Shown: piece after piece, positions 48,226 to 57,020 of the stretch | Layout of the letters: every line of letters starts with the position of its first letter | How positions within the stretch are numbered: position 1 is the stretch's first letter | Source of the DNA: Gimesia benthica | GTDB taxonomy: Bacteria > Planctomycetota > Planctomycetia > Planctomycetales > Planctomycetaceae | Assembly: GCF_009720525.1 (NCBI RefSeq) | Contig: NZ_CP043930.1 | Coordinates: forward strand, 7,886,001 to 7,950,000 | DNA: 64,000 nucleotides | Direction of reading: 5' to 3' | Notes under the pieces: model-generated | What the model was told of the DNA's origin: nothing | The model's input: the letters and a program-made list of their open reading frames with translations, nothing else | Databases searched by the model: none | Made by a program: the position numbers and the translations under genes

Positions 48226-49212
48226 ATGTTCAGTTACTTCGTGCGAAGGCTCCTCATCGGGTTAGTCACACTCACGCTGATTACGTTTATCATCTTCGGT
48301 CTGATTCGTAACATGCCGGGAACGCCGCTCTCAACTGCCATGGCGATGATCGACCCTGGCAAGGAATTGAGTGAGGCAGACCGTGAGCGAATGGAAAAAG
48401 CCTACGGGCTGGATAAGCCCTGGCCGCAGGCGTATGTCTTGTGGGTGAGTAATGTCTGCCGTCTCGATCTGGGGCGTTCCATTTCCCGAAAGCAGCCTGT
48501 GACCCGTCTCATCAGCGAACGGATCGGACCGACGCTGATTCTCTCGGTGAGCTCACTGCTGTTAACCTATCTGCTGGCTATTCCGATGGGACTGTACTCC
48601 TCGGCGCGTCAGGGACATCTCGACGAACGAACCATTGGCACGATTCTGTATATGCTGTATTCGTTCCCGAGTTTCGTAGCGGCTCTGTTTCTGCAGATCT
48701 ATCTGGCCAACAAACTGGGCTGGCTGCCTCTGTATGGCATGAAGAGCGATAACTACAGCTCGATGTCGACGATCCAGCAGGTCTGGGACATCTTCCTGCA
48801 CGCCATCATGCCGATTATCTGCTACACCTATGGCAGCCTGGCGTATTACAGCCGGTTCATTCGGGCGAATATGCACGAAGTGTTGCGACAGGATTACATC
48901 CGCACGGCTCGCGCCAAGGGTCTGGGGCCCGTGAATGTTCTCGTCAGACATGCTTTCCGCAATACATTTATTCCGCTGGTGACTCTCATTGGGCTGACAC
49001 TTCCCTCGCTGCTGGGAGGGTCAGTGATTATCGAGCGGATCTTCAGCTGGCCCGGTATGGGACAGCTTTATTTTGAATCCATTCTGGAACGGGATTACCC
49101 GACGATCATGGGTTTGACACTGATGTTTTCGATCCTGACTCTGGCAGGACAACTTATGGCCGACATCTTCTACGCGATGGCTGACCCCCGGGTCAAAATC
49201 TCTGATCACTGA
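48226..49212 (+). CDS. Oligopeptide ABC transporter permease, DppB-like
   Basis: The protein has 328 residues from ATG 48226. The N-terminal FVRRLLIGLVTLTLITFIIFG is the conserved first helix of DppB/OppB permeases. The cytoplasmic EAA-type loop reads DYIRTARAKGLGPVNVLVRHAFRN, and the C-terminal SVIIERIFSWPGMGQLYFESILERDYP is characteristic. About six membrane helices. It pairs with the DppC-like permease 66 bases downstream. Confidence 0.95.
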   Translation: MFSYFVRRLLIGLVTLTLITFIIFGLIRNMPGTPLSTAMAMIDPGKELSEADRERMEKAYGLDKPWPQAYVLWVSNVCRLDLGRSISRKQPVTRLISERIGPTLILSVSSLLLTYLLAIPMGLYSSARQGHLDERTIGTILYMLYSFPSFVAALFLQIYLANKLGWLPLYGMKSDNYSSMSTIQQVWDIFLHAIMPIICYTYGSLAYYSRFIRANMHEVLRQDYIRTARAKGLGPVNVLVRHAFRNTFIPLVTLIGLTLPSLLGGSVIIERIFSWPGMGQLYFESILERDYPTIMGLTLMFSILTLAGQLMADIFYAMADPRVKISDH

Positions 49213-49278
49213 TGCCGGCTCCTGTACTCAACCATGGTTTATATCTGAAACTGATTTCTCTTAAAGTCATTACTCATC

Positions 49279-50388
49279 ATGCAACAGAAATCTGACACTG
49301 ACCAGAATAATGTCACTGCACCGAAGAAGGTCAAAAAGTCACCCAGTTTCTGGGCTGAGACCTGGCAGCGTTTTAAGCATCGCAAAATGGCGATGATCGC
49401 TCTGATCTACATCGGCTTTCTCTGCATGGTGGCTGTCTTTGCTCCTGCAATTGCCGGGACCAAACCGATCATCTGTAAATATAAAGGTCACATTTACTTT
49501 CCTGCGATGGGCTACTTTCGCCGCGAATGGGAAAACCCGATCTTCTACAAAGACCGTTTTCGCAACCGCTATCCTGAAAACCTGAAAGCGAAAGATCCCG
49601 ACAGCTGGGCGATCTGGCCACTGGTCTATCAGGATCCTTATCGCCGCGTGTATGACGACGAATGGAAGGGAATGCCGGGAAATCCAACCCAGGACAACGG
49701 GAAGCCCAGTTTGCGTAACTGGTTTGGTACCGACCAACGGGGTGTGGATGTCTTCGCACAGATGGTCCACGGAACCACGATTGCTTTGTCGGTGGGTTTC
49801 GTCTCGATGGGCATTGCGGGAGTCATTGGAATCATTGTCGGCGCACTGGCTGGTTTTTATGGCAAAGGCATCGACATGGTGCTCAGCCGAGTCATCGAGG
49901 TTGTAATGTGCATTCCGACGTTGATTCTGATTCTGGCGATCATTGCCATCATCGATGCACCCACTATCTGGCATATGATGGCCATTATTGGCTGTACCGG
50001 CTGGACTGGTATTGCCCGACTGGCACGCGCTGAATTCATGAAGCTGCGAGAAAGCGATTTCGTCCTGGCCGCAAAGACCACCGGGGTCGGACAGTTTCGC
50101 ATCATCTTTCGCTATATTCTGCCCAACTCGCTGGCACCGGTTCTGGTTCCCATCACCTTTGGAATTGCTGCCGCCATCCTGATTGAAAGCGGACTGAGCT
50201 TCCTGGGATTCGGAGCACCTCCCCCAAATCCAAGCTGGGGAACACTATTGAATATGGGGCGTCAGAACCTGCAGATGTGGTGGTTAATCTTCTTCCCGGG
50301 GATGGCGATCTTTATGGCCGTGCTGGCATATAACCTGATCGGCGAAGGATTGCAGGAAGCTTCAGATCCTCGACTGCGGGATGCTTGA
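49279..50388 (+). CDS. Oligopeptide ABC transporter permease, DppC/YejE-like
   Basis: The protein has 369 residues. A cytoplasmic start (KSPSFWAETWQRFKHRKMAMIAL) leads to helix 1, then an unusually long extracytoplasmic loop of about 100 residues (KYKGHIYFPAMGYFRREWE to GKPSLRNWFGTDQRG), as in YejE-type permeases, then the core with the EAA loop DFVLAAKTTGVGQFRIIFRYILPN and the ending NLIGEGLQEASDPRLRD. It forms a heteromeric pore with the DppB-like protein. It converges on the transglutaminase gene 25 bases later. Confidence 0.95.
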   Translation: MQQKSDTDQNNVTAPKKVKKSPSFWAETWQRFKHRKMAMIALIYIGFLCMVAVFAPAIAGTKPIICKYKGHIYFPAMGYFRREWENPIFYKDRFRNRYPENLKAKDPDSWAIWPLVYQDPYRRVYDDEWKGMPGNPTQDNGKPSLRNWFGTDQRGVDVFAQMVHGTTIALSVGFVSMGIAGVIGIIVGALAGFYGKGIDMVLSRVIEVVMCIPTLILILAIIAIIDAPTIWHMMAIIGCTGWTGIARLARAEFMKLRESDFVLAAKTTGVGQFRIIFRYILPNSLAPVLVPITFGIAAAILIESGLSFLGFGAPPPNPSWGTLLNMGRQNLQMWWLIFFPGMAIFMAVLAYNLIGEGLQEASDPRLRDA

Positions 50389-50413
50389 ACCTGAGAGAAT
50401 CGTAGGGACCACT

Positions 50414-52732
50414 CTACTTTGCAACGGTGGAACCCTCTTTCTGCTCCAGCAATGCTGATTCGAGTGTCGTCAGTTTCTGGTCGATCTCTGCAGACTGCTC
50501 CGGTTCCAGGGGATGATTTCCGTAGCGGACCTGATAATACAGTCGGGAGATTTCTTCCGGATATTCGGTGAGTTGCGCCTGAGTCAGTTCCTGCTTCAGG
50601 TCTACTTTCACGTGATGAGAGAATTCCTGCTGAGTCTCTGTCTGTTTACGAATCAAGCCTTTACTGGCCAGCAGTTTCTGGAACCGTTCATAAAATGCAA
50701 TCTGGGCAGAACGCATTTTACTTTCCTCGTCCTGGTTCCTGGCCAGTAATTTACGGATCAGACGAATCATAACCTGGCAAAACCATTTCAGAGCAAAGAA
50801 CAGACCGGCAATAATGAAGACAGCGGCCGCACCTTCCCAGCTGAACCAGCGACGGGGGGAAGAGAGGAACTTCTTGATGGACTGAAACATACTGACGGTC
50901 GTCGTTCGGATATCGAGTAGACGGTTTCCGATTTTCTTACCAGCGCGAAGCAGGGGATCGTAGAAGGTCGCTTTCTGCCGTTGAAAAGAGACTCCAATCA
51001 CATAATCAGACCAGAACTGGCTGAAGAACTTCGACATTCCCTTCCAGCTTCCCAGGGAGGGCGCACTCTGGGCAACCATCTCTGCCCGCTCCAGGCTGGG
51101 AGTGGCGTCCATTGTGATCCATTTGCCGTCCAGAAACGCTTCAACCCACGAATGGGCGTAACGCTGTTGTACCTCAAACTGGTTCGATAGATAACTGGAA
51201 TCCCCCCCTTTGAAACCACTGATTACTCGCGTGGGAATATCAATCGCACGTAGCATCAGTGCCAGTGTTGATGCGTAATATTCACAATGTCCTGATTTGC
51301 GATTAAACAGGAAGTCTTCCACGGGATCGATTTCCGGATCCACGATCGACATGTTGAGTGTATAGCTGAATTCACCGGAATCGCGTAAATGCGATTCCAG
51401 AAACTTTGCCTTAGCCAGATTCGTCTTCAACTCGGGATGGTCGGCGATCAACTGCTTCGTGTACTGAATCAGCCGCCGTAAATCTTTGCGGGGCAAGTCC
51501 AGATAGACCTCTTCATTATCGAGCTGATTCATCAGAATATTCTGATCCAGATCCTTGGCGGTAAAGACATTGTATTTGGTGTTCCCATCCACCTCAGGGG
51601 GGTGGGTCTGGCGGATTTCCAGCGTATCAAGATTCAACGTATTTTCGGTTTTACTGAGCATGTCCATGCCCACGATCGGTTGCAGCACGAACAGAACATT
51701 GGTCCCGATCGATTGCATCACCATTTCCTGCCGATAGAGATCTTTGACTTCCAGTTCCTGCGAATTCAGTAACCGCCAGTTGGAGTGACGGCGCAGCCGA
51801 CTCCAGCTGCCGTTGTCGTAGGTCGAAAGAACCGCACCGCGAAACAGAGGCTCGTCCATACCCAGGATTCTGACGAATTCCATGACGGGGATCGGTTCCT
51901 CGGTCTGGTTGTCGTAAACTGTCAGTTCCAGTACGCGCTCAGAGCTTTCCAGGATTTCTCCCATTTCACCGAGCTGTACTTTCTCAGCGAATCCTACCAG
52001 GGGACGCTTTTCGGCTTCGAGAGTCTCATTGTTAAAGAAGGAGCGATTGACCCACAGTCGCGGAATCAACAGGAAGAAACACATGGAAATGATCAGCGCA
52101 CTGATGGAGCAGCCTATCGACGACCAGATAAATTCTGCCGTGATCCATTTTCGTGTCTGATCTGACTGAATGCCGTCCTGCACGTGACTCTGCCGGTGAA
52201 ATGGGGAGGTCGTACTCGTAGCGACCGCGGTACGCGGCAGGGGAGTCGGTGTCTGCTGACTGGAGAATGTTTTATCGGTGCGATAGATCGAGAAGACGGT
52301 GAGCGTCCAGAAAGCGAGAAACAGATAGACGACCAGCAGAATTCCATAGTAACCGGACTCGGTCAACACCGCCCCGACGGCGATCTGCAGAAATCCCAGA
52401 GCAAACAGCCACCAGTACTGGGTATCCCCTTTTTTCTGCAGCAGGATGATCCAGGTCAGGTAGACCAGGAAATGCGCCCCCGCCAGCAGACGGCCTTCGA
52501 TATCAGAAAAGAATTCGCCACACACCAGCAGAAACGCCAGGAGCCCCAGGATGTTCGCCCAGAGCGGACTCATGCTGAACTTGTTCCAGCGATCGGTGAA
52601 AAACAGGGTGATTAACCCAAGAGGAATTGTGAACAGCTGTGGAAACAGGCCCCCTTCGGCCAGCATGAACATGAAGCTGGACAATGCGATGAGGCAGTAA
52701 ACACTGATCTGAAAAATGAGAGTTAAATTCAC
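50414..52732 (-). CDS. DUF3488/transglutaminase-like membrane protein (TgpA type)
   Basis: The protein has 772 residues from GTG 52732; no strong ribosome site is seen. N-terminal DUF3488 helices (about six in residues 1-210) precede an extracytoplasmic transglutaminase domain. The cysteine protease-type triad is intact: Cys483 in SGHCEYYASTL, His527 in RYAHSWVEAF and Asp542 in TMDATPS. A final helix at about 640-660 and a cytoplasmic DUF4129-like tail (ELTQAQLTEYPEEISRLYYQVRYG) follow. Pseudomonas TgpA has this architecture. The DUF58 gene lies 58 bases upstream on the same strand, the usual partner; the expected MoxR gene is absent here. Confidence 0.92.
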   Translation of the reverse strand: MNLTLIFQISVYCLIALSSFMFMLAEGGLFPQLFTIPLGLITLFFTDRWNKFSMSPLWANILGLLAFLLVCGEFFSDIEGRLLAGAHFLVYLTWIILLQKKGDTQYWWLFALGFLQIAVGAVLTESGYYGILLVVYLFLAFWTLTVFSIYRTDKTFSSQQTPTPLPRTAVATSTTSPFHRQSHVQDGIQSDQTRKWITAEFIWSSIGCSISALIISMCFFLLIPRLWVNRSFFNNETLEAEKRPLVGFAEKVQLGEMGEILESSERVLELTVYDNQTEEPIPVMEFVRILGMDEPLFRGAVLSTYDNGSWSRLRRHSNWRLLNSQELEVKDLYRQEMVMQSIGTNVLFVLQPIVGMDMLSKTENTLNLDTLEIRQTHPPEVDGNTKYNVFTAKDLDQNILMNQLDNEEVYLDLPRKDLRRLIQYTKQLIADHPELKTNLAKAKFLESHLRDSGEFSYTLNMSIVDPEIDPVEDFLFNRKSGHCEYYASTLALMLRAIDIPTRVISGFKGGDSSYLSNQFEVQQRYAHSWVEAFLDGKWITMDATPSLERAEMVAQSAPSLGSWKGMSKFFSQFWSDYVIGVSFQRQKATFYDPLLRAGKKIGNRLLDIRTTTVSMFQSIKKFLSSPRRWFSWEGAAAVFIIAGLFFALKWFCQVMIRLIRKLLARNQDEESKMRSAQIAFYERFQKLLASKGLIRKQTETQQEFSHHVKVDLKQELTQAQLTEYPEEISRLYYQVRYGNHPLEPEQSAEIDQKLTTLESALLEQKEGSTVAK

Positions 52733-52790
52733 CAGTAATTCTTCTCTATCTGAAATGGCGGAACGTTATTTCAACCAACCAATCAATTCA

Positions 52791-54203
52791 TTAACTGTTT
52801 TCCAAAATCAACCAGCGGGAAAGAATCTCGGGGTCAGCCTCGAGCAGTCTCCATTGACCACTAAGCTCGTTACCCGGCTCTTCGAAGCAGGTCTGCAGAC
52901 GTTCCCGTTTGGGGACGTCCTGTTCGCTGCGTGTCGTAATCAGCACGGTACGGGAGCGAGGTGTGCTGGCTTCAGCCACCAGTCTGGGAAACTCTTTCTT
53001 GACGGTCGATCTTCCCGGTTGCACCGTCGCCAGAAAGTCCAGCAGATATTCCAGCCCTTGTGATCCGATGCCGACTTCCAGTGTTTCCAGGGTTTTCCCT
53101 TGCGATACCAGAGTCAGTTTCGTATCGCGGCTGTAGCGTAAATGTTCGCGGCATAAGGTGCCTATGAAACTGATCGCCCACTCCATACGTTCGGACTGCT
53201 GCTCACTCGGATAGGCGGGCAACCATAGATCGAGGCCGATAATCAGGTCGTAATTGCGGTTCTGGTGGTATTCCTGAACCATCAACTCACCCAGACGCGC
53301 GGAACTCCTCCAGTGAATCGCACGCTGGCTGTCACCGGTTCGATATTCACGGATATGATTGAATTCGTCATCAAACACGCCTTTGCGACTGCGGCTCTGC
53401 TGAGCGACTTCTGCAATCGAGAAAAAATCGTCCGCCCATTTTGAACTCAGACGACCAATCTGCGGATGAACGATTAACTCACTGAATTCGGAAAAGACCG
53501 CCCCCCGCTTGACGAGTCCCAGGGGATAGCGCGTGGATACCTGCAGGGGACCAAATTCATAGATTCCCCGACGCATGAGTTTGGCAGAATAATGCGCAGA
53601 CACCTGCTGCCGAGGACCGACTCTGCGAAATACAACCGACGGGCTTAACTGGTCATCTCCATTGATGATTTCGTCAGTCACTTCCATCAGATGCGCAGCG
53701 AGTACCTTTTTATTGTTTTCCAGTATGATTTCGGCGGTGAAAGTCTCCCCGACCATGACCCGCTGGGGAATCAAGCGTTTCAGCTGAATCTGTTTCAGCA
53801 TGCTGTAGGTGATCCAGCCGTTCAACACGAATGGCCCGGTCATCATGGCGAAGACCAGCATCAGCATGTTCTCCCGGGAGAGCACGGAGCCCACAAACAG
53901 GACAGTCATCATCAACAGATAGACGATCCCGTCCCGGGGCAGGGAGACTCGGTTGCGTCCGATCCGTTTGATCTGATATTTCTGCAGGCCTGGGAAAAAG
54001 ACCATCAGGATCTGATAGATGCTCCACAGACAGAGGGCCACCGCGACCACGCGGAGCAGCAGAGGCAGATTATGGTGGAACTGCCCCAGGGTCAGGGGAG
54101 CGTCATAGGTGTACTTGAAAATGATGCCCGCAAGCAGCATCAAAAACAGCCAAGGCCCCACTTGCGACCGTTTTTGCCATACATGGTGGAAAAAATGCTT
54201 CAT
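52791..54203 (-). CDS. DUF58 domain membrane protein
   Basis: The protein has 470 residues from ATG 54203. Helices near residues 15-30, 42-65 and 90-125 make this the long, membrane-anchored form of DUF58, unlike the soluble 301-residue one at 19204. The DUF58 core reads GVFDDEFNHIREYRTGDSQRAIHWRSSARLGELMVQEY. The VWA-like end has IGLDLWLPAY in place of the DxSxS metal site, so metal binding is doubtful. It is paired with the transglutaminase gene downstream, as in many bacteria. Confidence 0.92.
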   Translation of the reverse strand: MKHFFHHVWQKRSQVGPWLFLMLLAGIIFKYTYDAPLTLGQFHHNLPLLLRVVAVALCLWSIYQILMVFFPGLQKYQIKRIGRNRVSLPRDGIVYLLMMTVLFVGSVLSRENMLMLVFAMMTGPFVLNGWITYSMLKQIQLKRLIPQRVMVGETFTAEIILENNKKVLAAHLMEVTDEIINGDDQLSPSVVFRRVGPRQQVSAHYSAKLMRRGIYEFGPLQVSTRYPLGLVKRGAVFSEFSELIVHPQIGRLSSKWADDFFSIAEVAQQSRSRKGVFDDEFNHIREYRTGDSQRAIHWRSSARLGELMVQEYHQNRNYDLIIGLDLWLPAYPSEQQSERMEWAISFIGTLCREHLRYSRDTKLTLVSQGKTLETLEVGIGSQGLEYLLDFLATVQPGRSTVKKEFPRLVAEASTPRSRTVLITTRSEQDVPKRERLQTCFEEPGNELSGQWRLLEADPEILSRWLILENS

Positions 54204-54357
54204 AAAATGCCAGTTGCTATCTGGGGGTCGGTTTGTCTTGATGCCGTGTCCTGGTGAATCCGGAAACAGTCTCCATTCTATCAGCCAGAATTCAAAGTTC
54301 TATGCAAGTGAAGCCGGGCACTCTAAGCGTTCTCAAAATGTATCGATGGTCTGTACT

Positions 54358-54891
54358 CTATTTTAAGGCGTGCATTCCCGCTGCCTGACGTTTGGAATTC
54401 AACCAGGCAAATGCTCGGGGTTCCTTCTTTAGAAACTTGATTAATTGTGAAGAGGTGCAGCCCAGAAACTGACTGGCCTCCTTGGGATCAAACTGGAAGT
54501 GCGTCAGAACATCGAGGGACTCTGCCAGCAAAGCCGGGAACTCATCATGTTCGGAATTGACTTTCACAGTCCCGTTAAGAATCCGGCGTTGCCAGAGTTT
54601 GGAGGGAGCCTCTCCGAAGTGCTTTAACCGGCACTCAATCGCCAGATTGATGCGAAGTCGGAAGAGGGCGACTGAGCGGTTCCGCCCCTGTTGCCGCTTC
54701 TCCGAAGCTTCGGCGGTGATTCCCGTGGGCACATGCTTGATTACCACTCCGGTTTCAACCTTGTTGCGATGCTGGCCTCCCGGACCGGAGCGTCGCACAT
54801 TTTGAATCTGGCAATCTTTCAATAAGAGATCCTGATCCAACGAGGCGGGGTGGATTTCATCCGCCAGCAGTTCAGGGGAAGAAGATGTCAT
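54358..54891 (-). CDS. Peptide chain release factor-like protein with GGQ motif, no codon-recognition domain
   Basis: The protein has 177 residues from ATG 54891. The peptidyl-tRNA hydrolysis motif is present in RSGPGGQHRNKVETGVVI, followed by RQQGRNRSVALFRL as in class I factors. The codon-reading domain of RF1/RF2 is absent, as in ArfB/YaeJ and PrfH-type proteins. The C-terminal part (EFPALLAESLDVLTHFQFDPKEASQFLG) is not the basic tail of ArfB but an extra helical domain. It may rescue stalled ribosomes; that role is inferred. Confidence 0.85.
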   Translation of the reverse strand: MTSSSPELLADEIHPASLDQDLLLKDCQIQNVRRSGPGGQHRNKVETGVVIKHVPTGITAEASEKRQQGRNRSVALFRLRINLAIECRLKHFGEAPSKLWQRRILNGTVKVNSEHDEFPALLAESLDVLTHFQFDPKEASQFLGCTSSQLIKFLKKEPRAFAWLNSKRQAAGMHALK

Positions 54892-54956
54892 TCTGATAGG
54901 TCACTTTTCGAGTCAGGGGATGTCGCGAGTTTTCTCTGACCAGCTTCACAGATCGG

Positions 54957-54988
54957 TTGCAACCGATTATGATGCACGGTCTTATGAT
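54957..54988 (+). promoter_or_regulatory. A+T-rich promoter-like region before the LRR lipoprotein gene
   Basis: TTGCAA (54957-54962) is followed by overlapping -10-like boxes TCTTAT (54980-54985, spacer 17) and TATGAT (54983-54988), about 80 bases before ATG 55068. The exact boxes are uncertain. Confidence 0.3.
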
Positions 54989-55067
54989 ATATTATAGATG
55001 GGCCGGAAAAGAATTCTCTAGAATTTTTTGACAGAAACCACATCTTAGCCGAAAACGGGAAAACGCC

Positions 55068-55589
55068 ATGAACTGGTCACAAGAAGCATTCTCCAGCAAA
55101 TTAGTGTGGAGGCTGGTATTCAGTCTGACAATCCTGCTCGTCACCGGCTGTGGAAATAAAAGTGATTCCAACAGCAAAGCAGCCACAGAATTTGTACTGA
55201 AACTGGGAGGAAAAGTGGTACCGGTCCATAGCGATCTCCCCATTGAGACAGCCGCCGATATCCCGGAATCGGGTTTTGCCGTTCGGGAAATCGATCTGAC
55301 AAATGCCAAACTGAAAAATATCGACTTGCAGAAACTGTCAGATCTGCCCTATCTGGAAACCTTGAACCTGCATGGCACCAATCTCACGGACAAGGGGCTG
55401 GTATTGATTCAGGATCTCCCCCGTCTGAAATCACTGGAACTGTCTTACACACGTGTGAGCGATGCTGAAGTCAGCAAACTGACCCGTTTTCCCAAGCTGA
55501 AGAAAATCTTCCTCTACGGAACCGTGATTAAGCCCCAGACCATTGATGACCTCAAATCCAATCTGGGTGGCGCGACGGTTTATAAATAA
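55068..55589 (+). CDS. Leucine-rich-repeat lipoprotein
   Basis: The protein has 173 residues. A lipoprotein signal ends at LLVTGC (Cys 28), followed by a Ser/Asn-rich linker. Three to four short leucine-rich repeats cover about residues 75-150 (LPYLETLNLHGTNLTDKGL, LPRLKSLELSYTRVSDAEV, FPKLKKIFLYGTVIKPQTI), of the RNI-like type common in planctomycete exported proteins. Probably membrane-attached and involved in protein binding; no enzyme motif. Confidence 0.85.
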   Translation: MNWSQEAFSSKLVWRLVFSLTILLVTGCGNKSDSNSKAATEFVLKLGGKVVPVHSDLPIETAADIPESGFAVREIDLTNAKLKNIDLQKLSDLPYLETLNLHGTNLTDKGLVLIQDLPRLKSLELSYTRVSDAEVSKLTRFPKLKKIFLYGTVIKPQTIDDLKSNLGGATVYK

Positions 55590-55600
55590 GCTCGTCCGAC

Positions 55601-56971
55601 TTACTTGAGTGGTTTCTGCCAGGGAACACTGCCGTATCGCTGAATTTCTGCACGTAAGAGTGTGGAAAGCTCATTGAACTTCTTGCGGTTCTTTTCTGCC
55701 AGATTCTCTTTCTCGAGGGGATCAGCTTTCAGATTGTAAAGTTCCAGCGGAGCGAAGGGACTGTTCTGCAGCAGTTTCCAGTCACCACTGCGAACGGCTT
55801 CGATGGTTTTTCCACCATAACGGTTGCCCCCTTCACGTCGACGGAAGAACCAGTGCTTTCGCAATGGTTTTTGTGGCTTACCTTCCAGTGTCGGTAGAAT
55901 GCTGACCGAGTCCAGGCCTGCAGGGACTTTGATACCAGCTGCTTCACAGACGGTGGGAAACAGATCCATCGACATTGCCATGAAATCGGATTCCGTATTC
56001 GGTGAGATGTGACCTTTCCAGACAACGCCCGTGGGAACTTTCAGTCCACCTTCATACATGCTCTGTTTACCGTCACGCAGATCGCCGTTATTGGCTCCTA
56101 CACTTAACTGGCCACCATTGTCGGAACTGAAGATAACCAGGGTATTCTCGCTTAATCCGGTTTCATCCAGGGTTTTCACCACCTCGCCGATACCCGCATC
56201 CAGATGCTCGATCAGCGCCACCAGCTTAGCCCGGGCTGGGTCGATACCAGCTTCGCGCTGTTTGATTTTCTCGAGCCAGTCAGCCGGCGGTTGGATGGGA
56301 GTATGTGGAGCGTTATAAGCCAGATACAGAAAGAAGGGCTGCTCCGTTTGTGCCTGTTGTTTGAGGAAATCGCAGGTCCATTCTGTAAACAGATCTGTAG
56401 CGTGCCCTTCCGGATCCACCTGCTTTTCGTTAAATCGCATGTAATTGACATCGTGACGTCGATGGTGGTAATAATCATCCATCATGTCACCCAGGAAACC
56501 GCGAAAGAAATCAAAGCCACGTTGATTCGGGACATTGGGCGTTTCCAGGCCCAGGTGCCATTTACCCACAATCCCTGTGTGATAACCAGCCTCTTGAAAG
56601 ACATCAGCCAGGGTAACCGCCGAGGGGACGAGATAACCCCAGCTGTTTTGCGGATGGGTTCGGATGACGCCGGGCACCCCCACTATGTCCTGGTAGCGCC
56701 CCGTGAGCAATGCTGCCCGGGTAGGGGAGCAGACCGGACAGTTGGCGTAGAAATTATTGAATTTCATGCCCCGTTTCAGCAACGCATCGATGTGAGGGGA
56801 TTTAAGATCTGTAGCACCATAGCTGCTGAGATCGCCATATCCCAGATCGTCTACAAGGATCACCAGCACATTGGGACGTGCCAGGCTCTTTTCAGCCTGA
56901 AGGGAATGGTTTCCAGAAATCAGAACCAGAAATACCGGAAGCAGATAGCGGAGCAGGTTGAGCACGTTCAT
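55601..56971 (-). CDS. Exported formylglycine-type sulfatase
   Basis: The protein has 456 residues from ATG 56971, chosen because it gives a standard signal peptide (LLPVFLVLISGNHSLQA); a longer frame upstream is rejected. Sulfatase motifs: metal-binding DD at 41-42 (VILVDDLGYGDLSSYG), the formylglycine site C81-SPTR within CPVCSPTRAALLTGR, GKWHLG, and SSDNGG. A maturase must convert Cys81; none is in the window. Sulfatases are expanded in marine planctomycetes for degrading sulfated polysaccharides. The exact substrate is unknown. Confidence 0.95.
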   Translation of the reverse strand: MNVLNLLRYLLPVFLVLISGNHSLQAEKSLARPNVLVILVDDLGYGDLSSYGATDLKSPHIDALLKRGMKFNNFYANCPVCSPTRAALLTGRYQDIVGVPGVIRTHPQNSWGYLVPSAVTLADVFQEAGYHTGIVGKWHLGLETPNVPNQRGFDFFRGFLGDMMDDYYHHRRHDVNYMRFNEKQVDPEGHATDLFTEWTCDFLKQQAQTEQPFFLYLAYNAPHTPIQPPADWLEKIKQREAGIDPARAKLVALIEHLDAGIGEVVKTLDETGLSENTLVIFSSDNGGQLSVGANNGDLRDGKQSMYEGGLKVPTGVVWKGHISPNTESDFMAMSMDLFPTVCEAAGIKVPAGLDSVSILPTLEGKPQKPLRKHWFFRRREGGNRYGGKTIEAVRSGDWKLLQNSPFAPLELYNLKADPLEKENLAEKNRKKFNELSTLLRAEIQRYGSVPWQKPLK

Positions 56972-57020
56972 GGATGAGCTTTCTCTCTGATCGTAGACAC
57001 TATTCAAGGCGTTAACATCG

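Noticed and set aside
56204-56977. Open frame of 257 codons opposite the sulfatase gene
   Set aside because: Antisense to conserved sulfatase motifs, no domain pattern and no start signal.
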